Shown: in pieces, positions 33,980-42,402 of the stretch | Numbering within the stretch: position 1 is the stretch's first letter | Layout of the letters: every line of letters begins with the position of its first letter | Assembly (NCBI GenBank): GCA_902363145.1 | Contig: CABIZB010000007.1 | Span: 1-64,000 of the forward strand | Source of the DNA: Oscillospiraceae bacterium | GTDB taxonomy: Bacteria > Bacillota > Clostridia > Oscillospirales > Ruminococcaceae | Reading direction: 5' to 3' | Length of the DNA: 64,000 nt | Program-made: the position numbers and the translations under genes | The notes under the pieces: generated by a model | Told to the model about the DNA's origin: nothing | Seen by the model: the letters and a program-made list of their open reading frames with translations, nothing else | The model's database searches: none

Positions 33980-35248
33980 ATGAAAACCTTAAAGGAACTT
34001 AAAAATTTTATAATTCTCTGGCTCACTCAGTCGTTTTCGGCGCTGGGAAGCTCTATGACAAGCTTTGCGCTTGTGATATGGCTTTACAGCGACAGCGGTT
34101 CGGCGCTGACCACCTCGCTGCTGACGGTATGCTCATATGCGCCGTATGTTTTGATGAGCATTTTTGCAGGTGCGGTAAGCGACAAATGGAACAAGAAAGC
34201 GATCATGCTTATCTGCGACAGCTTTGCTGCGGTCTGCACTGTCATAACTCTTATACTGCTGAAAACGGACAGCCTTGCCGTATGGCACCTGTACATTCTC
34301 AACGCCCTGAACGGCTTGATGAATTCGATCCAATCGCCTGCTTCGGACGTGGCTGTCACGCTGCTCACACCCGAAAAGCATTATCAGAAAACAAGCGGTA
34401 TGCGCTCATTTTCAAACTCGCTTGTGTCCATTCTTACGCCTGTTCTGGCAGCTGCTGTGATGTCGTTTGCAGGAATTGAAGCTGTCATTGCCTTTGACCT
34501 TATCACCTTCGCCGCAGCATTTCTTGTCCTGATGTTTTTTATCAGAATACCGCATGTCGCCCGGGACTCCGACAGCAAGGAAACGATTTTGCAGTCGGCA
34601 AAAAGCGGACTTTCCTATTTGAAAGGAAATCAGGGTATCCTCTGGCTTATCCTGTTTTTATCGGCGATCAACCTGATAGCATCAATGTACAGTGCGGCAC
34701 TTCCTGCGCTTATTATTTCAAAAGCAGGCGAGACGGCATACGGTATCGTAAACAGCTGTGTCGGCGTGGCAACACTTCTCGGAAGCGTTGCGGCAACCGT
34801 ATTTCCAAAGCCAAAGAGCAGGATCAATGTTATCTGCAACTGCCTGCTCATCTCCATGAGCACGGAAAATTTCCTGCTTGCTTTCGGAGATAACACCGTC
34901 ATATGGTGTATCGGTGCATTTCTCGGCTGGGGCATTATCCCGCTGATGAGCGCAAATTATGACGTTATTTTCAGGAGCAACGTGCCTAAGCAAATGCAGG
35001 GGCGGGTCTATTCTGTCAGAAATACTCTGCAGTTTTTCACCATTCCCGTCGGTTATTTCCTTGGCGGCTTTCTGGTGGATAATGTCTTTGAGCCGCTTAT
35101 GGAAAATACGCAAAGCGGCTTGCTCAAAGGCATTTTCGGCAGTGGAAAAGGCTCGGGTGCGGCAATGCTGTTTTTCTTTATGGCTGTATCGGGTGTTATT
35201 GTTTGCCTGATTTTCCGCAGGATAAAGGCACTGAGGGAGCTTGAATAA
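33980..35248 (+). CDS. MFS efflux transporter (macrolide-efflux-like)
   Basis: The 422-residue protein has about 12 membrane helices and resembles MefA/MdtG-type drug-proton antiporters: FALVIWLYSDSGSALTTSLL in the first two helices, then the loop motif AGAVSDKWNKKAIML (motif A, G-x-x-x-D-x-x-x-K/R), and a central cytoplasmic loop near residue 190. It should export a drug from the cytoplasm; the substrate is unknown. The start at 33980 has AAGGAG 9 bases upstream; in-frame starts at 33920 and earlier lie inside the attenuator. A ruined AraC/GyrI regulator follows. Confidence 0.88.
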   Translation: MKTLKELKNFIILWLTQSFSALGSSMTSFALVIWLYSDSGSALTTSLLTVCSYAPYVLMSIFAGAVSDKWNKKAIMLICDSFAAVCTVITLILLKTDSLAVWHLYILNALNGLMNSIQSPASDVAVTLLTPEKHYQKTSGMRSFSNSLVSILTPVLAAAVMSFAGIEAVIAFDLITFAAAFLVLMFFIRIPHVARDSDSKETILQSAKSGLSYLKGNQGILWLILFLSAINLIASMYSAALPALIISKAGETAYGIVNSCVGVATLLGSVAATVFPKPKSRINVICNCLLISMSTENFLLAFGDNTVIWCIGAFLGWGIIPLMSANYDVIFRSNVPKQMQGRVYSVRNTLQFFTIPVGYFLGGFLVDNVFEPLMENTQSGLLKGIFGSGKGSGAAMLFFFMAVSGVIVCLIFRRIKALRELE

Positions 35249-35345
35249 GATTATTTACATATACCCCGCCACAAAAAGCACAAAAAGTCGGGCATAACAA
35301 TCCCTCACGATGTATAATATCATCAGAGGGTAAGGAGGAGACATC

Positions 35346-35860
35346 ATGAACATATGGGAAGGGATACAGAATGCCATAAGGTACATCGAGGACAACCTTA
35401 CCGAGGAGCTTGACATTGCCGATATCGCCGCAAAGGCGAATTTCAGCGGATATTTTCCGTGCTGTGCGGCTTTACGCTGGGAGAATATATCCGCAGCCGC
35501 AGGCTCAGTATGGAAGGCTCCTACAGTGAGATACCGAAGTTCTGGCAGGAGCATATGTCGGACAGCGGCATTGTCATCGGTATGTACGGCATCTGCCTTG
35601 ACAGCGATTTGAAGCATTTCGACTATCTCATTGCAGATAACTATGACCCCCGGCAGGAAGTCCCCGAGGGATACGAGACAAAGCAGATACCCGCACCCAA
35701 GGCACTCCGGGACGTGAACACAAGGATATGGAACGAATGGCTCCCCAACTGCACCGAGTACAGGCTGGGCGGCAATTACGACATTGAAATGTACACCGCT
35801 CCCACGGAAGACCCTGCCAAGACCTACAGCGAAATATGGATACCTGTTGTTAAGGCATAA
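35346..35860 (+). pseudogene. AraC/GyrI-type effector-binding regulator, frameshifted and deleted
   Basis: The first ~37 codons (MNIWEGIQNAIRYIEDNLTE) encode the start of an AraC helix-turn-helix domain. The continuation, FTLGEYIRSRRLS, is in another frame from about 35459 with the AFHFQR segment missing. The next residues jump to the C-terminal half of a GyrI-like effector-binding domain (EGSYSEIPKFWQEH to IWIPVV), skipping about 100 residues. Intact family members are about 290 residues. It cannot be functional as written. It follows the MFS gene, whose regulator it may once have been. Confidence 0.8.
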
Positions 35861-35862
35861 GA

Positions 35863-35903
35863 ATACCCCCTGTTTCTCTTTTGAAGCAGGGGGTATTTAT
35901 TTT
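35863..35903 (+). terminator. Terminator after the AraC/GyrI pseudogene
   Basis: Perfect 10-bp arms ATACCCCCTG (35863-35872) and CAGGGGGTAT (35887-35896) followed by a T-rich run. Confidence 0.85.
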
Positions 35904-35941
35904 AGGGATAATTCATTCTGCGCACTGCACTGTCAAACAAA

Positions 35942-38668
35942 TTATTTTCTTACCGCACCGACTATTGCCTTTCTGATAAGGTCAACGGGGATAATGGAAA
36001 CCGCCATCACAAGCACTACTATCCACTCGGTAAGGTTAAGCCCATAGCAATCCAGCACCGCTCCGCCAAGGTATGTCATAAGCACCTGCACCACGGTGAT
36101 GATGCCAAGAATTTTAAGGAAGCCCTTGTTTCTGCCGATGTTATCCATAAGGTTCATTTTCTCCGTTCTTGCGTTGAAAGCGTTGAACACCGCCGCAAAG
36201 ATGAAGAAGCAGAAATAGCCTGTGAGGAGATAATTTGTGCTGTCCTCAGCATTTCCCACTGTGTATTCACGGAAGAAGTTTGCCATAAATCCGTCTGTTC
36301 TGAATGTGTCATTTGAGGGGTCAATGCCGGTTATGAGCATCACAAGGCTCAGGACGAATATCCACAGCGCACCTGTGATTATCTCAGACCACATATACTT
36401 GTTTACGATAGGTTCCTTTCGGGACTTGGGCTTTTCAGCCATATAACGGTGAAGTGCAGGCTCGCCTCCGAATGCCAGAGCTGCCAATGTATCCATTACA
36501 AGGTTTATCCAGAGTATCTGAGTGATCGAAAGGGGATTTTCCATGCCGAGCAGGGGACAGATAAAGGAAATAACCACCGCTGCAACGTTGATGGTCAGCT
36601 GGAAGATGATAAACTTTCTTATTGAGTTGAAGATAGTTCTGCCGTAAAGGATAGCCTTGTCAATGGAGTTGAAATTGTCGTCCAGGATAACAATGTCGGA
36701 GGCTTCCTTTGCGACCTCGGTGCCGCCACCCATTGCAAAGCCAACGTCCGCTTTTTTAAGTGCAGGGGAGTCGTTAACGCCGTCGCCTGTCATACCTGCA
36801 ACAAGGTCAAGCTCCTGAGCTATGCGCACAAGCCTTGACTTATCGGAGGGCAGTGCTCTTGCAATTACACGGATATTTTTCAGCTTGTCCTTGACCTCAT
36901 CATCGGTGAGCTTTGCCAGTTCGTCGGAGGTAAGCACAATGTCTGTCTTTTCATTGGTAAGCAGTCCTGCGTCCTTGGCAATAGCCACCGCAGTATCCTT
37001 TCTGTCGCCTGTTATCATGACAACCTGAACGCCTGCGCCCTGAACTTCCTTGATGGCTGTAACGGACTCGGGACGTACCTCGTCTCTTATGCCCAGTATT
37101 CCCACCAGAGTCCAGCTGCCCTCGGGGAGCCTGTCGCTGTCAGGCTCGATGCTGTCATCGGATATTGCCAGCGCCAGCACACGTATAGCACGGGAAGCCA
37201 GCTCGTTTATAGCCTCCTCCACGGCAGTGCTGCCTGCAAGCTCTATCCTGCTTCCGTCGGGAGCAAGGTAGTATGTGCATTTTGCAAGGAGCTTTTCAGG
37301 TGCGCCCTTTATAAGAGTGCCCTTGAAATCGTCGCTCTCAACAGTTGCGGCGGAGTATTTATTGTCGCTGTTAAAGGGGATAGAAGCATACTTTGTCATT
37401 CCGCAGGAGGGCGCTCCCGCAGCAAATGCCAGCACAGCTCTTTCGGTGGCGTTTCCGCCGATGACCCTTGCGTCGCTGCCTGTGCCGTTTATCATGGCTG
37501 TGGTATTTTCGGTAATGCAGGCTGTAAGCATCTGACCCAGCTTGTCGGGGACTTCCGCACAGGTCTTGTATCTTCTGCCCTTGCCGTCAACGAACACAAC
37601 AGCTTCCAGCTGACCTTTTGTAATAGTACCGGTCTTGTCGCTGAAAAGAATGTTAAGGCTTCCTGCTGTTTCAATTCCCGCTATCTTGCGGACAAGCACG
37701 TTATCTTTGAGCATCTTGCCCATGTTAAGAGCGGAAACAATGGCTATCATAAGGGGCAGACCCTCGGGAACTGCCATTACGATGATTATTACCGCAAGAA
37801 TAAGTGCGTCCAGCAGGTCGGTGATGATGCTTGCGGCACCTGTTGCAAAATATGCGCCGAAGCTGCCTGCAAGGACTATTCTGTGGATAAGGAGTGCAAC
37901 GGCAATGGCAATGCCGCCAATATATCCGAACTTGGAAATGCCGTTTGCCAGGTCGCCCAGCTTTACTTTAAGGGGCGACTCTCTGTCGTCCTCCTGCTGA
38001 AGCTCGCCTGCGATCTTTCCGTAAACGGTCTTATCGCCGACGGTGGTGGCTTTCATTACGGCGTTGCCAGAACATACAACAGTTCCCCTGAACACCTTGT
38101 ATTCGTTGAGAAAGTCCAGCGCCTCGCCCTCAGGCTCGGTGTAATCCTCGGGCTGGGTTATTTTCTTAGCTTCCGCAGCCTCGCCGTTGATAACGGACTG
38201 ATCTACCTTGATATCGCCGTCGGCAAGGATACCGTCAGCAGGTATCTTGTCGCCTGACTGAAGCATGATAAGGTCGCCCGCAACGATATCGTCAATGGGT
38301 ATCTCTTCCACGCTGCCGTTTCTGTAAACCTTGCAAAGTATCTTTGAAGCCTCTTCCTGAAGCTTCTGGAAAGCGTTCTCGTTTCTGTACTCGGAGAATG
38401 TGGATACCAGCGTTGCAATGACTATCGCCGTCGCAATGCCGATAGGCTCGTACCATTCCACCTCAGCATCAACCACGCCCATTTTTCCGAGAATGAAAAT
38501 AATGACGTTGATGCCAAGTGCCACACAGAGAATTTTTATCATGGGGTCGCCGAAATTTGCCTTGAGCTTGTCCCAGAAGGTCTCAGTCTCCACTTCCGAA
38601 AGGCGGTTGCTGCCGTTCAGCTTTCTGGATTCCTCGACTTCCTTGTCGGTAAGTCCGTTGAATTTCAT
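35942..38668 (-). CDS. Calcium-transporting P-type ATPase (P2, PMCA-like)
   Basis: At 908 residues this is a full-length P2-type cation pump. It has the N-terminal cation-ATPase domain, M4 motif VPEGLPLMI, phosphorylation site SDKTGTITKGQ (Asp near residue 345), KGAPE nucleotide-binding motif, MTGDGVNDSPALKKADVG hinge and the C-terminal helices with NLVMDTLAALAFG. The P-E-G-L-P and N-x-x-x-D motifs fit calcium export from the cytoplasm. It has a consensus promoter at 38764-38792 and is transcribed alone. Confidence 0.93.
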   Translation of the reverse strand: MKFNGLTDKEVEESRKLNGSNRLSEVETETFWDKLKANFGDPMIKILCVALGINVIIFILGKMGVVDAEVEWYEPIGIATAIVIATLVSTFSEYRNENAFQKLQEEASKILCKVYRNGSVEEIPIDDIVAGDLIMLQSGDKIPADGILADGDIKVDQSVINGEAAEAKKITQPEDYTEPEGEALDFLNEYKVFRGTVVCSGNAVMKATTVGDKTVYGKIAGELQQEDDRESPLKVKLGDLANGISKFGYIGGIAIAVALLIHRIVLAGSFGAYFATGAASIITDLLDALILAVIIIVMAVPEGLPLMIAIVSALNMGKMLKDNVLVRKIAGIETAGSLNILFSDKTGTITKGQLEAVVFVDGKGRRYKTCAEVPDKLGQMLTACITENTTAMINGTGSDARVIGGNATERAVLAFAAGAPSCGMTKYASIPFNSDNKYSAATVESDDFKGTLIKGAPEKLLAKCTYYLAPDGSRIELAGSTAVEEAINELASRAIRVLALAISDDSIEPDSDRLPEGSWTLVGILGIRDEVRPESVTAIKEVQGAGVQVVMITGDRKDTAVAIAKDAGLLTNEKTDIVLTSDELAKLTDDEVKDKLKNIRVIARALPSDKSRLVRIAQELDLVAGMTGDGVNDSPALKKADVGFAMGGGTEVAKEASDIVILDDNFNSIDKAILYGRTIFNSIRKFIIFQLTINVAAVVISFICPLLGMENPLSITQILWINLVMDTLAALAFGGEPALHRYMAEKPKSRKEPIVNKYMWSEIITGALWIFVLSLVMLITGIDPSNDTFRTDGFMANFFREYTVGNAEDSTNYLLTGYFCFFIFAAVFNAFNARTEKMNLMDNIGRNKGFLKILGIITVVQVLMTYLGGAVLDCYGLNLTEWIVVLVMAVSIIPVDLIRKAIVGAVRK

Positions 38669-38763
38669 AACATATCTCCTTGTTTTAGATGTTATTATAT
38701 TATATAAGTAAACAGGAACCTCCGAAATGAAGATCCCTGTAATTTTCTGTGCTGAATGTGGTA

Positions 38764-38792
38764 ATTATACCATTTTATGATTTTTATGTCAA
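38764..38792 (-). promoter_or_regulatory. Promoter of the P-type ATPase gene
   Basis: On the minus strand TTGACA (38787-38792), 17-base spacer, TATAAT (38764-38769). The roughly 90-base leader contains a modest hairpin at 38709-38737 (ACAGG/CCTGT); no yybP-ykoY manganese motif is seen. Confidence 0.85.
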
Positions 38793-38834
38793 TAACTTTT
38801 CCCTTTTTCTAACCTTATTTTAACCTTTGAATGG

Positions 38835-38867
38835 CAAAAAAATACGGACGGCTTTTACACCGTCCGT
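38835..38867 (-). terminator. Terminator of the sigma/propeller operon
   Basis: Perfect arms ACGGACGG (38844-38851) and CCGTCCGT (38860-38867), with a U run on the minus strand. Confidence 0.88.
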
Positions 38868-38880
38868 TTGCTGTTTTTTA

Positions 38881-40827
38881 TCAGAATACAAATGTATCCG
38901 CAACGGTCATATCATCAAGATCAACGGAAACCATTCGTCCGCTGCCGATGATATAAAGCACTCCGTCAGTAACAACAGCTCTTTCAAAAGTGTAGCTGTC
39001 ATCAATGTCGTTGTACTCGAAAACGCCCTTCTGAGTGAAGCCGTTCTCATCGTATCCGAACACGAAGTACTGGTTCTTCACGCCGAACTCGTTGACGCTG
39101 GAAACGGGGATACCGACTATTTTGTTGTCGGTGTCGATAAGCATTGCCTTCTTGTCGCTTAGGGCAGGGGACTGCACCTTGGGGAACCGGGCAAACACTG
39201 TTTCGCTTATCTTCTCGCCGCTGTCTGCGCTGTAAAGCTCCAGTCTGAGACCGTTATATCCGCCGTTTTCGTCCTCACAGGCGGTTATGCCTGCCATAAG
39301 TCCGTCGGAAAGCTTGCTGACATAGGGTGCGATGAAGCACTTTGTCTCAGCATTTTCCACAGGAGCACTCTGGTCAAGGTCAACCACGAGAGAAGCATCT
39401 GTGCGGTTATTTTCAATAAGACTTGCATAATTGCCGTCAAACTTGACGGAGCCGATTATCACACCGGGAAGAAGTCCCTCTGCCTTGGAGATCACTGCAA
39501 GTGAGCTGTCAAGCGTGTAGATATCGGTAACTGCCATTCCGTTTTCGTCAAAGCTGCGGCAGGCGATCCTGAAACCACCCTCGCTCTCTGCCATGCTGTA
39601 CCTGCTGATAAGCTCGCCCTCAACAGTTCCCGAAGCTTTGTAGGAAAGACCGCTTTCAGAAATTGCAAAGGAGGTAACAGCTGTGTAGGACTTGCCGTCC
39701 TTAGTGCCCGAAAATGCCACATAAAGGGTATCATCGGAGCAGAAAGCATTTGCATTGCTGCCCAGAACAGCCTTTACGGAAATGTTCACAGGCTCGCTGC
39801 ACTTGACGGAGGAAATGATAGTGTAATCGGTATTGTTCGCTCCCTGGGGAACTGTGATATCCTCGGCGGCAACGTAGTGCTTTTCGCCATCGATATAGTA
39901 GCCGGGAACGTAATTATCAAGGTCAGCATTCTCGTCAAGGGGCGCTCCTCTGTAGTTGGAGTATCCCGTTACGAGGTACAGAACGCCGTTATCATCTATC
40001 CTTGCGGAGTTGTATTCGCCGTTCTGCTTATATGTTTTGATATGAGTAAGCGAGTCGGAGGAAATTGTGTATATATCTATGACCACATTTGTATGGTCTC
40101 TGCCGTCCTCAGACTTGTCACCGGAAGCTTTTTCTTCGCTTACAAGCACAAGAGAATTACCTCTTACATACATCTCAAAGGGAGGATTTTCGGTGGTTAT
40201 CTCCTGTTTTACCGCCATATTGTCCTTTGAAACAACGTAGAGAGTTCCGCCGCAGATATAGTAGATAGAGCTGTCATCGCTCTTCACGATATCGGCATCT
40301 GAAAAATCAGAGCACACGGCATCAATATTCTTGCGTGGGGTATCCTCAGCGGGCGCTTCCGTAATAGCGGGATTTGTTTCGGTGGCAGCGGGCACATCGG
40401 TGATTGCAGTGTCATCGGTGATAATTTCCACACCGTCGCCATTCTCGGCAGCGGCAGTTTCGCTGTTGGCTTCCGAATTAAGGTAAATTCCCGTGTAAAT
40501 GCTGTACAGTTCATCATAAGACTGTACCTGAACAGCCTCGTAGTTGATCTCGCTTTCGATATCAACAGGCTTTGCGGTCTGCTGGCGAACAGCGGCAAAT
40601 CCGCCTGCCAGAGCTATGCACGCAGCAGCTGCGGCGATAGTACGCATAATAATAGTACGGTTCGTTTTCTTTGCCGTGATCTTTTCGGAACGGTCAATGT
40701 CTGCGCTTGTATTTTTCTGTGCGCTGCGGTCTGCGTTCCTGAGCATTGCTTCAATATTCACGGGCAGCAGTTCCTCGGGAATATCAATGCTTTCAACGGC
40801 TTTTCTGAGATCCTTTTCAAAGCTCAT
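38881..40827 (-). CDS. Membrane-anchored beta-propeller protein, probable anti-sigma partner
   Basis: The 648-residue protein has a cytoplasmic N-terminus of about 58 residues, one membrane helix (about 60-78, IIMRTIAAAAACIALAGGF), an acidic Thr/Glu-rich spacer, and a large extracellular beta-propeller domain of the secreted Beta_propel family (about 190-640; IVKSDDSSIYYICGGTLYVVS, LTGYSNYRGAP-like turns). It starts 27 bases after an ECF sigma factor, the usual position for an anti-sigma factor. The short N-terminal region would be the sigma-binding part; no zinc-type HxxxCxxC motif is visible. Confidence 0.8.
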   Translation of the reverse strand: MSFEKDLRKAVESIDIPEELLPVNIEAMLRNADRSAQKNTSADIDRSEKITAKKTNRTIIMRTIAAAAACIALAGGFAAVRQQTAKPVDIESEINYEAVQVQSYDELYSIYTGIYLNSEANSETAAAENGDGVEIITDDTAITDVPAATETNPAITEAPAEDTPRKNIDAVCSDFSDADIVKSDDSSIYYICGGTLYVVSKDNMAVKQEITTENPPFEMYVRGNSLVLVSEEKASGDKSEDGRDHTNVVIDIYTISSDSLTHIKTYKQNGEYNSARIDDNGVLYLVTGYSNYRGAPLDENADLDNYVPGYYIDGEKHYVAAEDITVPQGANNTDYTIISSVKCSEPVNISVKAVLGSNANAFCSDDTLYVAFSGTKDGKSYTAVTSFAISESGLSYKASGTVEGELISRYSMAESEGGFRIACRSFDENGMAVTDIYTLDSSLAVISKAEGLLPGVIIGSVKFDGNYASLIENNRTDASLVVDLDQSAPVENAETKCFIAPYVSKLSDGLMAGITACEDENGGYNGLRLELYSADSGEKISETVFARFPKVQSPALSDKKAMLIDTDNKIVGIPVSSVNEFGVKNQYFVFGYDENGFTQKGVFEYNDIDDSYTFERAVVTDGVLYIIGSGRMVSVDLDDMTVADTFVF

Positions 40828-40854
40828 GCTTCCGGCCTCCTTTCTTCAAAAAAT

Positions 40855-41382
40855 CTAAGTCAGCAGCTGTTTCAGTCTGGCTTTCGCCCTTGCTACCTTT
40901 GAACGAACGGTGTTTGCATTTGTTCCGAACATTCTGGCAATCTCTTCGCTTTTATAGCCTGAAACAACACTGAGTGACAGCACCATACGTTCCTCTTCGC
41001 TGAGCTGCTTAAAGCCATCCATTACCTCTATGCTGCCGAAATCTATTTCTTTACTTACAGCAGCCTCTTCGGCATCGCTGAGATCGTCCACATCTTCCCG
41101 GAAATTGTTTATCTCTTTATATTCCTTGCGCTTGTTTTTTATCTTTACCGTAAGGATCTTTATTATCCAGGCTTTGAATGCTTTTTCGTCCCTCAGCTTT
41201 GATATGGAGGTGTAAGCTTCCAGCACCGTGTCGCTAACCACATCGGAAGCATCGTGTTGATTGTTCAGGTTCAGCAGAGCGATCCGGTACAGATCCTTGT
41301 AAACAAGGGAATAAAGTTCGGCAAACGCTCCGGCATCTCCCGCCTGTGCACGTCTTACAGAGGCGGTAAAGTCCAAGCTCAT
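40855..41382 (-). CDS. ECF-type RNA polymerase sigma factor
   Basis: The 175-residue protein contains sigma region 2 (about 15-80, DAGAFAELYSLVYKDLYRIALLNL and AFKAWIIKILTVKIKNKRK) and region 4 (about 115-170, LSEEERMVLSLSVVSGYKSEEIARMFGTNANTVRSKVARAKARLK), without region 3, as in extracytoplasmic-function sigma factors. Together with the downstream membrane propeller protein it forms a likely signal-transduction unit responding to an envelope cue. Its own promoter is not obvious in the AT-rich upstream region. Confidence 0.93.
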   Translation of the reverse strand: MSLDFTASVRRAQAGDAGAFAELYSLVYKDLYRIALLNLNNQHDASDVVSDTVLEAYTSISKLRDEKAFKAWIIKILTVKIKNKRKEYKEINNFREDVDDLSDAEEAAVSKEIDFGSIEVMDGFKQLSEEERMVLSLSVVSGYKSEEIARMFGTNANTVRSKVARAKARLKQLLT

Positions 41383-41794
41383 TGTATTGAATCACCTCGC
41401 ACCCGCTTTTGCAGCAAAGCGGATTGATATGATCTCGTACCGAGTTTATATATATGCTCGCTCTTCTGAGCCCTGTCATATATATAGTGCAGATCTGCGT
41501 GCGTTTTGTTGCAGAGAATTTTTATGTTTGGATATTCTCACAATCCACCACTGCATCAGATTTGATTTTTACTACACTTTGCACAATTTCGGCAGAGATC
41601 CGACAGAATTTTGCTTATTGGAAATATATCTTAGGCAAATAATGATCTTCATTTATGATCTGCGGCAATGCTATAAAAGCCGCAGAATCCGACCCGTTAT
41701 ACTTGGGCAATATATAGTTTATTTTACCCCAGATACGCTGTTATGTCAATATATATGATGTAAATTATTTGGAAGATGATGGAAATAGGGAGCA
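41383..41794. other. Intergenic region upstream of the ECF sigma gene
   Basis: About 410 bases without a convincing gene. It must hold the promoter of the sigma operon (minus strand), possibly autoregulated; I see no strong sigma-70 pair. Confidence 0.45.
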
Positions 41795-41823
41795 TTAACG
41801 GATTTTGCCGAAAATGGTATAAT
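41795..41823 (+). promoter_or_regulatory. Promoter of the 36-residue peptide gene
   Basis: TTAACG (41795-41800), 17-base spacer, TATAAT (41818-41823). Confidence 0.65.
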
Positions 41824-41875
41824 TATTTTGCTGCCTTACTCCTATCCGCTTAACCGCTGAGATGAGGTGATAGCG

Positions 41876-41986
41876 GTGGACATATTCACTTTTACTATTT
41901 CGTTTCTTATTTCCGTTGAAGCAGGTGTTGTCGGCAATTATTTGTATGACAGCATCGGCAATTGGCTGGACGGAAATAAGAAGTAA
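41876..41986 (+). CDS. 36-residue hydrophobic peptide, possible type I toxin-like
   Basis: The frame starts with GTG after AGGTGATAGC and encodes a peptide beginning MDIFTFTISF, with one membrane-sized hydrophobic segment (residues 3-23) and a charged end (WLDGNKK). It has its own promoter and ends 17 bases before a perfect 21-bp hairpin. Short peptides of this pattern (M-x-I-x-T-F...KWLDxxK) followed by strong GC-rich hairpins are, as I recall, common and unannotated in Clostridia. Membrane toxin, signalling peptide and regulatory small protein are all possible; the function is inferred only. Confidence 0.55.
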   Translation: MDIFTFTISFLISVEAGVVGNYLYDSIGNWLDGNKK

Positions 41987-42003
41987 AACAAAAAGGCAGT
42001 CAG

Positions 42004-42052
42004 CACAAAAGAACGCCCTCGGAGGTCGCAACTCCGAGGGCGTTCTTTTGTG
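42004..42052. terminator. 21-bp perfect hairpin, bidirectional terminator
   Basis: Arms 42004-42024 and 42032-42052 are perfect complements around a 7-base loop, with core GAACGCCCTCGGAG. Runs of A and T inside the arm ends allow termination both for the peptide gene and for transcripts from the right. Its unusual stability sets it apart from other terminators here. Confidence 0.85.
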
Positions 42053-42187
42053 ATCCGAATGGAACACTCATTTCTTTTCGTGATAATTATACCACGTACA
42101 TATATTTTTTTCAAGCAATAAAAAATTATTCCGCAGGCAAAGCAAGCAAAAAAAGAAAACCGTTTCAACTATTGTCGAAACGGTTGT

Positions 42188-42264
<77 letters not shown>

Positions 42265-42296
42265 ATATTTTAAGCACTTTACCTGAGTGCTTAATT

Positions 42297-42325
42297 ATTA
42301 TAGCACAATAATGCTCACTTGTCAA
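42297..42325 (-). promoter_or_regulatory. tRNA-fMet promoter
   Basis: Minus strand TTGACA (42320-42325), 17-base spacer, TATAAT (42297-42302). Confidence 0.9.
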
Positions 42326-42402
42326 TACCTTTTTGAAAAAAATTTTTCAACGCAAAAAATACCATATACTATATAAATATGCGCCCTGTTTGACTTTGCT
42401 CC

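Noticed and set aside
38669..38763. Manganese (yybP-ykoY) riboswitch before the P-type ATPase
   Set aside because: The leader is short and lacks the characteristic conserved loops; only one modest hairpin is visible.
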